The translations under genes were made by a program, and so were the position numbers. The notes under the pieces were generated by a model. That model did no database searches, had not been told where the DNA came from, and worked only from the letters and a program-made list of their open reading frames with translations. Below, piece by piece: positions 34,866-43,500 of a DNA stretch of 64,000 nucleotides. This DNA comes from Planctomycetota bacterium (GTDB taxonomy: Bacteria; Planctomycetota; Phycisphaerae; Phycisphaerales; UBA1924): NCBI GenBank assembly GCA_018242625.1, contig JAFEBO010000004.1, positions 124,001-188,000 of the forward strand, in the 5' to 3' direction. How positions within the stretch are numbered: the stretch's first letter is position 1; every line of letters begins with the position of its first letter.

Positions 34866-34893
34866 TTGACATATGCCCATATCGGAATATATT
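34866..34893 (+). promoter_or_regulatory. Near-consensus sigma-70 promoter of the ArsR operon with internal dyad
   Basis: TTGACA and TATATT are spaced by 16 nt. The expected transcription start, about 7 nt after the -10 box, falls at the ATG (34901), so the mRNA may be leaderless. Between the two boxes lies ATAT-GCCC-ATAT, and a further ATAT follows, which makes an ArsR-type operator likely, with the repressor blocking its own promoter. Confidence 0.75.
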
Positions 34894-34900
34894 AAAGGAG

Positions 34901-35233
34901 ATGGCACGATCGGCGACCACATTGGATGCATTTGCGGCGATTGCGGAGCCGCGGCGGCGGGAGATTCTGGGAGCCCTCGCGCACGGCGGGGGCGAGCAGG
35001 ATGTGACGTGGCTGGTGGAGGAGTTGGGCTGGCCGCAGCCGCAGGTTTCGAAGCACCTGGGAGTGCTGCGTGAGGTGGGGCTGGTGAGCGTGGTGCGGAA
35101 GGGGAGGCGGCGGATGTACAGCGTGAATGGGGAAGAGCTGAAGCCTGTGTACGAGTGGGCGAAGGAGTTTGAGCGGTTCTGGGAGAACCAGCTGAGGCGG
35201 ATTAAGGAGAGGGCGGAGGGGAGGGGGAAGTAG
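34901..35233 (+). CDS. ArsR-family transcriptional regulator
   Basis: The product is 110 aa. A winged helix of the ArsR family is seen: LDAFAAIAEPRRREILGALA, then DVTWLVEELGWPQPQVSKHL and GVLREVGLVSVVRKGRRRMY. The ending KPVYEWAKEFERFWENQLRR is typical of the subgroup that pairs with SRPBCC/AHSA1 proteins and has no metal-binding Cys. The ATG at 34901 matches the family N-terminus. AAAGGAG directly abuts it, which is too close to act as an SD. It heads a rightward operon with the SRPBCC and DUF899 genes and probably represses it. Confidence 0.93.
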   Translation: MARSATTLDAFAAIAEPRRREILGALAHGGGEQDVTWLVEELGWPQPQVSKHLGVLREVGLVSVVRKGRRRMYSVNGEELKPVYEWAKEFERFWENQLRRIKERAEGRGK

Positions 35234-35257
35234 GCAGAGGGCCAAAGGGCCAAATTT
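35234..35257 (+). repeat. Period-8 repeat directly after the ArsR stop codon
   Basis: Three 8-nt units, GCAGAGGG, CCAAAGGG and CCAAATTT, start at the first base after the stop. The 11-mer GCCAAAGGGCC inside (35241-35251) recurs at 1343, 20525 and 57871 in one orientation or the other. Confidence 0.7.
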
Positions 35258-35322
35258 GGATTGAGCGCGGGCCTTCGAGGAGTTTGGTTCAGTGGGCGCG
35301 AATGAGCGTCAAGGAGTTGGAA

Positions 35323-35805
35323 ATGACGACGGCGGAAATGGGAGTGCGGGTGGATGCGGAGACGGTTCACACGCTGGAGATCAAGAAAGAGATCTTCGTG
35401 GCGGCGGCGCCGGAAGTTGTGTTTGAGTCGGTGCTCGAAGAGCTTGGACCCGGAAGCGTGATGCCCGATGGCAAGCCGTTTCCGATGAAGATCGAGCCGT
35501 GGGTGGGCGGGCGGTGGTATCGGGATCTGGGAAAAACCGGCGGGTTTGATTACGGGCATTTGTGGGGGCACGTGCAGGTGATCAAGGCGCCGACGCTTCT
35601 CGAGCTTGTCGGGCCGATGCCGATGTCGTTCCCGGCGGTGAACCACGTGCAGTACCGGATCAAGGCCGAGGGCGGCGGCTCGGTGCTGTCGTTCGTCCAT
35701 CGCGCGATGGGGATGCTGGCGAAGGACTATCTGGATGGGATGCCCAAGGGCTGGGAGCACGCGATGGGGCGGATCAAGAAGGTGGCGGAGGGGAAGGGGA
35801 AATAG
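35323..35805 (+). CDS. SRPBCC/AHSA1-domain protein
   Basis: The product is 160 aa. It has the START-like fold of AHSA1 proteins: LEIKKEIFVAAAPEVVFESV, then PMKIEPWVGGRWYRDLGKTG and LWGHVQVIKAPTLLELVGPM, ending in the helix GWEHAMGRIKKVAEGKGK. Such proteins bind hydrophobic ligands in a deep cavity. The ATG at 35323 was chosen for its AAGGAG 6 nt upstream; two earlier starts in frame lack this. It is the second gene of the ArsR operon, a pairing seen in many genomes in which the ArsR-like repressor controls the ligand-binding protein. Confidence 0.9.
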   Translation: MTTAEMGVRVDAETVHTLEIKKEIFVAAAPEVVFESVLEELGPGSVMPDGKPFPMKIEPWVGGRWYRDLGKTGGFDYGHLWGHVQVIKAPTLLELVGPMPMSFPAVNHVQYRIKAEGGGSVLSFVHRAMGMLAKDYLDGMPKGWEHAMGRIKKVAEGKGK

Positions 35806-35807
35806 GA

Positions 35808-35839
35808 AGGCGCCAAGCCGGCAAGTCGCGGAGCGTAAA
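35808..35839 (+). repeat. Period-8 repeat after the SRPBCC stop codon
   Basis: Four 8-nt units, AGGCGCCA, AGCCGGCA, AGTCGCGG and AGCGTAAA, begin 2 nt after the stop. All share a leading AG and similar composition. The following GAGAGAGA continues the pattern loosely. Confidence 0.65.
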
Positions 35840-35895
35840 GAGAGAGAAAGCGGGCGCCGGGAAGAACCGCAGCGGGTTTGACAAGGAGTCTGAAC

Positions 35896-36657
35896 ATGGC
35901 GGCGAACAGGGTTGTGTCGCGTCGGGAGTGGCTGGAGAAGCGGATCGCGCTGCTTGCCGAAGAGAAGGAGTTCACGCGGAAGCAGGATGCGCTCAAGGCG
36001 AAGGTGCGTGAGTTGCCGTGGGTGAAAGTGGAGAAGACGTACACGTTTGATTCGCCGGGTGGGAAGAGGTCGCTGGCGGATCTGTTCGGGGACAAGGGGC
36101 AGCTTGTTGTCTATCACTTCATGTTCGATGCGACGTGGTCGCAGGGGTGCAAGTCGTGCTCTTTCATCGCGGACCACTACAACCCGCTGGTGATTCACCT
36201 GGCGCAGCGTGATATCTCGCTGGTGACGGTGTCGAAGGCGCCGCTCGAGAAGATCGAGGCGTTCCGCAAGCGGATGGGATGGAGTTTTCCGTGGGTGTCG
36301 GGGGCGAACACCGACTTTGGGCATGACTACGGCGTGTCGTTCACGGACCAGGAGCTGGCCTCGGAGAAGGCGGTGTATAACTTCACGGGCAGGCCGTATC
36401 CGATCCGTGAATTGCCGGGGCTGTCCGTCTTTGCCAAGGGATCCGGCGGCGAGATTTATCACACGTATTCGACGTTTGGGCGCGGGCTCGAGAATTTTCT
36501 CGGCGCGTACCAGTTCATCGACATCACGCCCAAGGGCCGCGACGAGGCGGAGATTGGCGGCATGGAGTGGGTGCGCCACCACGATCGGTACGACGGCTCG
36601 CCGTTCGTGCACCCGTGGATGGAGAAGCCGGGGGTGACGGGGCCGGCTTTGAAGTGA
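35896..36657 (+). CDS. DUF899 thioredoxin-like protein
   Basis: The product is 253 aa. DUF899 features are VVSRREWLEKRIALLAEEKE then FTRKQDALKAKVRELPWVKV, LADLFGDKGQLVVYHFMFD, a CKSC motif in QGCKSCSFIADHYNPL, FRKRMGWSFPWVSGANTDFG and the ending GGMEWVRHHDRYDG. The family has a thioredoxin-like fold, and the Cys pair suggests redox activity, but the substrate is unknown. The ATG at 35896 has AAGGAG 7 nt upstream. It is the third gene of the ArsR operon. Confidence 0.92.
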   Translation: MAANRVVSRREWLEKRIALLAEEKEFTRKQDALKAKVRELPWVKVEKTYTFDSPGGKRSLADLFGDKGQLVVYHFMFDATWSQGCKSCSFIADHYNPLVIHLAQRDISLVTVSKAPLEKIEAFRKRMGWSFPWVSGANTDFGHDYGVSFTDQELASEKAVYNFTGRPYPIRELPGLSVFAKGSGGEIYHTYSTFGRGLENFLGAYQFIDITPKGRDEAEIGGMEWVRHHDRYDGSPFVHPWMEKPGVTGPALK

Positions 36658-36707
36658 GGAGGTGGGGGAGGTGGGGGAGGGGAAGAGTTGAAGAGGGGAA
36701 GTGGCTG
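36658..36707 (+). repeat. G-rich period-8/9 repeat after the DUF899 stop codon
   Basis: Right after the stop come GGAGGTGG, GGGAGGTG and GGGGAGGG, then GAAGAGTT, GAAGAGGG and GAAGTGGC. It contains runs of 4-5 G at 36664-36682 and is the third repeat placed just after a stop codon in this operon. Confidence 0.65.
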
Positions 36708-36728
36708 ATTACCTGCGGGGTGAGAGTG

Positions 36729-37055
36729 ATGCGATGTTGTTCGGATTCGGGCGGCGGAGAGGTTGTGCGGGCGTCTGAGGAGATGGCGCCCTGTCGGAGG
36801 GCGTGGATTCGGCGGGTGGCTGGGATTGTGCGATGGGCTTTGCCGGTTGCGGGGTTGGCGTTTGTGCCGAAGTGTCCGGGGTGTGTGGCGGCGTATGTCC
36901 TGCTCTTGACGGGAGTCGGATTGTCGTTTGAGGCGGCGGAGTGGGTTCGGTGGGGCTTGATCGGGTTGTGCGTTGCGGCGATGGGGTGGATGGCGGCGGG
37001 TGGGGCTTGGCGCCTCTGGACGCGGGAAAAGAAGAGAATCGGGTCCGGGGCTTGA
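36729..37055 (+). CDS. Small two-span membrane protein with CPGC motif
   Basis: The product is 108 aa from the ATG at 36729; a second ATG at 36783 is possible. Two membrane segments are seen (IVRWALPVAGLAFVPKC and WVRWGLIGLCVAAMGWMAAG), and the first ends in KCPGCVAAYVLLLTG. The Cys pair next to the membrane recalls MerT/MerF-type metal transporters and other small CPxC membrane proteins, but no gene for metal resistance lies nearby. It is 71 nt after DUF899 and 44 nt before the ABC-2 permease, so it probably belongs to the same rightward transcript. Confidence 0.65.
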   Translation: MRCCSDSGGGEVVRASEEMAPCRRAWIRRVAGIVRWALPVAGLAFVPKCPGCVAAYVLLLTGVGLSFEAAEWVRWGLIGLCVAAMGWMAAGGAWRLWTREKKRIGSGA

Positions 37056-37099
37056 ACGCGGCGTGCGTGCTGCGGGATGTTGTTTCGTATCATCCGGAC

Positions 37100-38959
37100 A
37101 TGCCTGTCTTTCTGCGCTGGATTGTGTACCTGATTCCGCTGAATCCGATCGCGGTGCGCCTGGTGCAGAACGGGTCGCGGCGGACGCGGCACCTGTACAT
37201 TCGGGCGGCGTATCTGGCGGTTTTGATCCTGGTGTTGCTGTGGTCGCTGATTGCGCGGCTGGGGGGCGGGGAGCTCGATTATCGTGAGCTGGCGATCAAT
37301 GCGGCGGCGAGCTTTACGTTTATCGCGTACTTGCAGTTGGCGTTGATCTGTATTTTGGCGCCGGTGTTCATGGCGGGGGCGATTGCGCAGGAGGCGAGCC
37401 CGCGGACGTGGGAAGTGCTTTTGACGACGCCTCTCACGGCGGGGCAGATTGTGCTGGGGAATCTGCTGGGGCGGTTGTTTTTCATTGTGGCGTTGATGGT
37501 GGCGACTCTGCCGCTCTTTGCGTTGACGCAGTACTTTGGCGGCGTGTCGATGCGGGCGATATTCGGGAGCTTTGCGATCAGCGCGTTTGCGGTGCTGCTG
37601 GTGGGGACGATCGCGATTGCGCTTTCTGTGTCGCGGCTGGCGGGGAAGCGGGCGGTGTTTGCGTTTTATGTGTGCGTGATCAGTTACCTGGCGGTGACCG
37701 CGGGGATTGATGTGTTTTTGCGGAACGCGGGGAGAGGTGCGGCGGGCGGGTCGGGCGTGACGTGGATGACGGCGATCAATCCGTTTCTGGCGCTGTCGGC
37801 GCTGCTCACGCCGGCGAATTACCCGACGGCTCCGGAGGGCACGACGTCGGGGCTTGAGAATCTGTTCTTTGAGCACCCGGTGCGGACGTGGTGTTACGGG
37901 GCGCTTGTGCTGAGCGTTGTTCTGATGGTGATTTCGACTTTTACGGTTCGGAGCGGTGGGCTGAACCTTTTGAGGAACGAGGAGGGCGGGACGCCGTGGT
38001 ATCGGAAGCTGTTTGGATTTGGGGCGGCGGGAGCGGAGACGAGGCCGGCGCGGACGGTGTGGCAGAACCCGATTGCGTGGCGTGAGGCCGCGGCGAGGAA
38101 CAGCACGTTTGGGAGGATTGTGGCGCGGTGGGCGTTTATCGGCTGCGGGGGCGCGTTTGGCGTGGCGTTGCTGGTTCTGTATCACGTCGGGTCGATGACG
38201 CACTCGGACTTTCGGACGGCGCTCCTGGCGACGGTGTGGGGCGAACTGGCGGTGATCACGCTGGTGGCGATCAACATGGCGGCGACGGCGATCAGCCGGG
38301 AACGCGAGGATGGGACGCTGGATCTGCTGCTGACGACGCCGATGACGCCGTCGAGTTATCTGTTCGGGAAGCTGCGGGGGCTGATTGCGTATCTGCTGCC
38401 GCTGCTTGCGGTGCCGCTCGGGACGCTGGGCCTGGCGGCGGTGTATGTGCTCCTGGATGGACTTGCGCGTGCGGGAGGGGTGCAGGTCAGCGTGGTGGGG
38501 GGGACGGGAACGACGATGGTTCCGGTGGTGCTGCCGGAGGCGGCCGTTGTGGCGCCGCTGGTTGTGCTGCCGTTTACGGCGTTTTGCGTGATGGTGGGGT
38601 TGCAGTGGTCGCTGCGGAGCAAGGGGACGATTTCGTCGGTGGTTGCGACGGTGGGGATCGTTGGTGCGGTGGCGGGGATGGTGGGCTTGTGCGGCTGGCA
38701 GGCGGCGATGACGGTCGCGTGGATCGGGCCGGCGCTGGGTGCGCTTTCGCCGGCGCCGCTGGTGTATGCGGAGATATTCCCGGAGAGCGCGATGGGGCAG
38801 ACGGTTTCGGGTGGAGGGGGCCTGGAGACGGCGAGGATGTCGCTGGCGCTTGGGGCTTTGGCGGCGGCGGTCATCTACTGCGTGATCGTGTATGCGATCC
38901 AGAGCAGCATGGTGCGGACGTTTGACATGACGGTGCGGAAGCTTGCCGGTGTGCGATAG
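37100..38959 (+). CDS. ABC-2-type transport permease (no adjacent ATPase)
   Basis: The product is 619 aa, with about twelve membrane segments in two halves. Each half carries the ABC-2 permease coupling motif: EASPRTWEVLLTTPLTAGQI in the first, then REREDGTLDLLLTTPMTPSS in the second. This suggests a fused dimer of permease units for one exporter. The ATG at 37100 begins a short amphipathic lead to the first span. The gene is extremely G-rich on the coding strand. No ATP-binding subunit is adjacent, so the ATPase must be encoded elsewhere. The exported substrate is unknown. Confidence 0.82.
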   Translation: MPVFLRWIVYLIPLNPIAVRLVQNGSRRTRHLYIRAAYLAVLILVLLWSLIARLGGGELDYRELAINAAASFTFIAYLQLALICILAPVFMAGAIAQEASPRTWEVLLTTPLTAGQIVLGNLLGRLFFIVALMVATLPLFALTQYFGGVSMRAIFGSFAISAFAVLLVGTIAIALSVSRLAGKRAVFAFYVCVISYLAVTAGIDVFLRNAGRGAAGGSGVTWMTAINPFLALSALLTPANYPTAPEGTTSGLENLFFEHPVRTWCYGALVLSVVLMVISTFTVRSGGLNLLRNEEGGTPWYRKLFGFGAAGAETRPARTVWQNPIAWREAAARNSTFGRIVARWAFIGCGGAFGVALLVLYHVGSMTHSDFRTALLATVWGELAVITLVAINMAATAISREREDGTLDLLLTTPMTPSSYLFGKLRGLIAYLLPLLAVPLGTLGLAAVYVLLDGLARAGGVQVSVVGGTGTTMVPVVLPEAAVVAPLVVLPFTAFCVMVGLQWSLRSKGTISSVVATVGIVGAVAGMVGLCGWQAAMTVAWIGPALGALSPAPLVYAEIFPESAMGQTVSGGGGLETARMSLALGALAAAVIYCVIVYAIQSSMVRTFDMTVRKLAGVR

Positions 38960-39018
38960 GTTGTTGAGCGAGGCGAGTCTGGGGCATTTACCACAAGGGA
39001 CTCCGGGGGCGCAAAGGT

Positions 39019-40536
39019 TCAATCGCGAGCGGTGTCTTGAATGAGCTTCCAAGCAGCGCGGACGTGGTGTTCTTGCGTTGCGGTTGCGCCGATGCAGAAC
39101 CGGATGGTGTAGCCGACGTTGGGGAGGACGGTGTGGGTGAGGTAGATCTTGCCGCCGGCGTTCAAGGTGTCGAGGAGGCGCTTGTTGGCGGCGTCGTTGG
39201 CCTTGAGGCGGAAACAGATGAGGTTCATGGTGCGGGGGGCGACGATTTCGAAGCGGGGATCGGCGCGGACGAGGGATTCGAAGAGTTCGGAGAGGCGGAT
39301 GTGCTCGCGGATGTGGGCGCGGAGGCCTTGGGCGCCGTAGTGGCGAAGGACGAACCAGAGTTTCAGGGCGCGGAAGCGGCGGCCGAGGGGGACCTGCCAG
39401 TCGCGGTAGTCGATCGCGCCCGAGTCGGTGCCGGCGTTGCGGAGGTATTCGGGGGTGATGGAGAGCGCGCCGGTGAGAGACTTGCGGTCGCGGGTGTAGA
39501 AGCAGTTGCTGTCGAAGTTGGTGAGCAGCCACTTGTGCGGGTTGAAGGCGATGGAGTCGGCGTGCTCGATGCCGGTCAGCATGAAGCGGTATTCGGGGCA
39601 GACGCAGGCGGCACCGGCGTGTGCGGCGTCGATGTGGAGCCAGGTGCCGAGCTTGTTGCAGCCGGTGGACTGCAGGACATGGGCGATCTTGTCGACGGGG
39701 TCGATCGCGGTGGAAGAAGTGGTGCCGACGGTCGCGGCGACGTAGGTGGGCGTGAGGCCTTGTTTGAGGTCTTCGCGGATCGCGCGCTCGAGGGCGGTGG
39801 GGTCCATTGCGAAGTTCGTGTCGCAATCGATAAGGCGGAGGTGGGTGCGATCTTCGGGGCTGATTGCGAGGCCGGCGATCATCGCGGCTTTGATGACGGA
39901 AGAGTGGGCTTGGGTTGAGGTGTAGATCGAAGGGGCAAAGGGGCGGAGGGGCGGAGGGGCAGAGGGATTGGAAGAAGTGAGAAGGGTGCGCACGCGATGG
40001 CGGGCGGCGCAGAGGGCGACGAGTGTGGCTTCGCTGGCGGTGCCTTCGATGACGCCGCCGCCGTTGCCGTTTTGTTTTGCGGGTTCTGCGCCGTCAGAGA
40101 GAAACTCGCGGGGCAGGCCGATGAGTTCGCCGAGCCAATCGAGGACTTTGGTTTCGAGTTCGCTGCAGGCGGGGCTGGTGAGCCAGAGCATGCCTTGCAC
40201 GCCCAGGCCCGCGGAAAGGAGTTCGCCGAGGATGGCGGGGTAGCTGGTGTTGGCGGGGAAGAAGGCGAAGAAGTTGGGGGACTGCCAGTGGGTGAGGCCG
40301 GGGAGGATGGTCGTTTCGAGATCGGAGAAAATCGAGGACCATTCGGCGGGGATGGAGGAGCGCTGCGACGCGGGGTCTTTCGGTGCGTGGGCGGGGAGCG
40401 CGTTGTAAATTTCGTTGGGTTTGACCCGCGACAGGACAGGGAGCGATTCGACGGAGACGAGGTAGTCGGCGATGAAGTCGATGGCGCGGTGGGCTTCGCG
40501 GCGGAATTCGGCCGCGGACATGTGGGGGGCGTTCAT
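39019..40536 (-). CDS. PLP-dependent aromatic-L-amino-acid decarboxylase family enzyme
   Basis: The product is 505 aa of the group II decarboxylase family. Motifs seen are HWQSPNFFAFFPANTSYPAI, then EGTASEATLVALCAARHR, TYVAATVGTTSSTAIDPVD, WLHIDAAHAGAACVCPEYR and the PLP lysine in NPHKWLLTNFD. It probably removes CO2 from Tyr, Trp, Dopa or a related amino acid in the cytoplasm. Residues 186-204 (around NPSAPPPLRPFAP) are a Pro-rich insertion encoded by an 8-nt repeat and absent from relatives. It is the last gene of the sigma factor - kinase - decarboxylase unit, 45 nt after the kinase. Confidence 0.92.
   Translation of the reverse strand: MNAPHMSAAEFRREAHRAIDFIADYLVSVESLPVLSRVKPNEIYNALPAHAPKDPASQRSSIPAEWSSIFSDLETTILPGLTHWQSPNFFAFFPANTSYPAILGELLSAGLGVQGMLWLTSPACSELETKVLDWLGELIGLPREFLSDGAEPAKQNGNGGGVIEGTASEATLVALCAARHRVRTLLTSSNPSAPPPLRPFAPSIYTSTQAHSSVIKAAMIAGLAISPEDRTHLRLIDCDTNFAMDPTALERAIREDLKQGLTPTYVAATVGTTSSTAIDPVDKIAHVLQSTGCNKLGTWLHIDAAHAGAACVCPEYRFMLTGIEHADSIAFNPHKWLLTNFDSNCFYTRDRKSLTGALSITPEYLRNAGTDSGAIDYRDWQVPLGRRFRALKLWFVLRHYGAQGLRAHIREHIRLSELFESLVRADPRFEIVAPRTMNLICFRLKANDAANKRLLDTLNAGGKIYLTHTVLPNVGYTIRFCIGATATQEHHVRAAWKLIQDTARD
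39932..39963 (-). repeat. Period-8 repeat in frame within the decarboxylase gene
   Basis: Read on the plus strand, the units GGGGCAAA, GGGGCGGA, GGGGCGGA and GGGGCAGA are adjacent. On the coding strand they give the Pro/Leu-rich insertion SAPPPLRPFAP in a loop before the conserved TQAHSSVIKAA segment. Confidence 0.85.
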
Positions 40537-40581
40537 AGGAGAATCGTTCGCACTCGGCTCCGGAGAAGGTGCCGCGGGGGC

Positions 40582-43500
40582 TCATCGCGGCGCGGGGGTA
40601 CCCAGCAGCGATCGTGCTTCGTCCAGGAGGAGTTGATCGTCTTCGTCGAGGGGCGGTTTGAGCAGGGGCGGCGGTATGGAGTCCATGATTGCCAGGGCCT
40701 GGGCGTGCTCGCCGAGCTGTTTGAGAGCCATGGCGAGCACGGCGAAATCACCGCCGGACGGATCGGTCGAGAAACCGTCGGATGTTGTCGAAGTGAGCCT
40801 TTTTCGTGCGAGCTGGGCGGCGTCGTTGAACTGGCGGTTCCGGTAAAGGGCGACGGCGAGGGTGTTGGCGAGCGCGGCGTTCTTGGGAGCGGCCGCCGCG
40901 GCGGCCTCCAGGCGGGCTACCGCGGGCGCGACAATCTCGGCTGGGGCGTTTGGGTCCTTGACAATGGCCCAGCAGGCCATGTTGGTTTCGGAGGGGGACT
41001 TGGCGAATGCGGGATCGAGGAGTGTTTTTGCTTCGATCAGTGCGCGGTCCTTTTCGCCCGCACGAACCAGGGCTGAGTAGAGCCGCGACCGGTTGAGAAC
41101 CGAAGGGTTTTTATTGACAGCGGTCTGCGAAAGCGAAACGGCAAGGGCGAGTTGTGACGGCGTTTGGCCGGTGCCTTCGAGGATGCGTGCGGCAAAGTCT
41201 CGGAACGCATTGTCCGGGAAAGAGTCGGCTCCTTCTTTGCTCACACTCATGGCGATGAGATCGCGGGCCTCATCAAATCGCTTGAGCGCGGTGAGGCACT
41301 TGGCCTTTCGATGAACAGCGGCGTAGGTGTACCAGGAGCCGTTGCCGGAATGAGCGGCGATAGTGAGGTAGCCGTCATCCAGAACATCAAGAGCTTCCTG
41401 ATACCGACCCTGGAGGTACAGGCTCTGGCCGAGCCAGGATTCGATGAGGGTGAGATAGGCGTGCTCCGGATCGGTCGCGCGAAAATGATCGCGAGCGGAG
41501 CGGAGGAATGGCTCGCTGCGGGCGCCGCGCTGCGAGGGTGGGATGTCGGGGTCGATGCCGTCGCAGATCGCAAGGCCGATGCGATAGGCGTAATAGGCCC
41601 GGTTGCGTTCGGTGACCAGAGGAAGTTGCGACGATAGTTCCTGGATGTCCTGGTTGAGCCGGTATCGGATCAGGCGCGTGACGCCGGGCGATTCACGGCC
41701 GCTTTCGTACAGCACGGCGATGTCCACTTCCATCCCGAGGATGGCGTACGCGGCGGGATCGGTCGGCTTGAGAAGTTTGCGGCGCAGTTCGATGGCCTTC
41801 AGCAGGGCCGGGCCGGCATCGGGCGATTGCGCATCGATTGCCTTGCGGGCCTCCGTGATGGCGTCGAGCAGCGGGATCTGCTCGGGGGTGAGCAATCGCC
41901 GGGCGACGGCGGGAGTGTCGGGAACGGTGCGGTTGGCGAGCACCCATGCCGCGGCCTTGGCTTCCAAGCGCTCGGCCTGTTCGTCGTTGCCGACCTTGCG
42001 GTGTGCGGCGGCGGCGCGCTCCGCGAAGTCGTTGGCGACCTTGCGCGGCATCCCTGACGTCTCGAGTCCGATGGCCGCGGACTCCAGCAGTGGCGCCGCG
42101 TCGGCGGGGTTGTCCATGCGGAGCAGGATGGTTCCCTGGTAGCCCTCGATGGCGTGGAGGATCCAGTGATCGTTCGGCAGCACTTTGGAGGCAGAGGCTT
42201 TCCATTCTGCGAGAGAAGCGAGCGCGCGCGGGTACTCACCGGCGTCCCGCAGCGTAAGGGCGAGAAGGTGGCGCACCATCGCGACGTCCGAGTTGGTTTC
42301 GGGAAAAATATCGAGCAGGAGGCGGAGTGCGCGGTCGAAGCAATCGACGGCGATCCGGGATACGGCGTCCGGATTTGTGCTCAGATCCCGGCGGTTTGAG
42401 GCAAATTCGCCGTATTGAAGGAGCCCGTAGATGGCGGGGAGCGTTTCGGGGGCGTGGAGGCCGATTTCCTCGCGGATGAGGCGTTCGATCTCGGCGGCGA
42501 TCGCGTGGCACTTGGCTTCATCGGGCTGTCCCCAGACCAGGCCGGTGGTCTTCATGGAGTTGATGGCCTGCCAGACACGGGGATGGGTGGGTTCGAGGAC
42601 TCGCTGGATCGCGATCGGGAGACGGATGACAGGGCTGGTTTTCCACTCCGTTCCCAGCATGCCGTTGGCCCATGCATACGAAGAGTAAAAGGCGAAGGCC
42701 TCAAGGGGATCGATGTTCGGGAGTGAGCGGGCAAGTTCATCGGCGCGAAAAAACTGCGCGAGGGCCGCGTCGGTGGTGCGCTGGGCCCAGTAAGCCCGGC
42801 CGATACGGACGCGCACGGCGAATTCGGACTCCGGCTGATCCTTGAAATAGTCGCCGGCGCGCTCGGCGGCACGATCGAGCATCTGGCGGGTTGTGGTGCT
42901 CGCGGTGTTGGTGACATCGGGGTCCGCGGAGCCGATTACCAGATCGCTGAAACGGAGCAGCGACTCGGCGCGGGCGGCTTCCTTTGAGGCGCGCTCGCGG
43001 GCGGCGGCTTCGGTTTTTTCTGCGGCCCTGGCTTCGGCGGCGGACTTCTCGGCATCCTGCCTCGCGAGCTCGGCGGCCCTGCGGAGGCTGGACTGCTCGG
43101 CTTCGGCGGCGATGGCGCGGTCGCGGTCTTTTGCAGCGCGGTAAAACCCGACGCTGGAGACGACGAGGCCGAGCAGGAGTGCCGCGGCGATCGCCGCGAT
43201 CGAAGTCACGAGCGCCTTGTTTCGGGCGACGAATTTGCGAGCCCGGTACGACGCGCTCGCCGGCCGGGCCTGCACGGCTTCGCCATTGAGATAGCGCCGG
43301 ATATCGGCGCCGAAAGCGTCGGCGGTCTGGTAGCGTCGGCGCCGATCCTTGTCGAGGGCGCGCATGACGATCCAGTCGAGTTCGCCCTTGACGAGATTTC
43401 CCAGGCGCCGGGGTTCGACGCGCCGGCAGCGGGCGATTGTCACCAGGCGGTCGCCCGCGGTGCTGATGCGAGTGCTTGGCTTGGGGGGTTCTTCCTCGCG

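Noticed and set aside
34859-34901. TTG at 34859 as the ArsR start.
   Set aside because: It lies upstream of the promoter's predicted start point and adds 14 residues not seen in the family.
36524-39826. A 1,100-codon open frame on the minus strand opposite the DUF899, CPGC and ABC-2 permease genes.
   Set aside because: It is the mirror of very GC-rich coding sequence: the product is Arg/Pro/His-rich with no domain, while the plus-strand genes carry clear family motifs.
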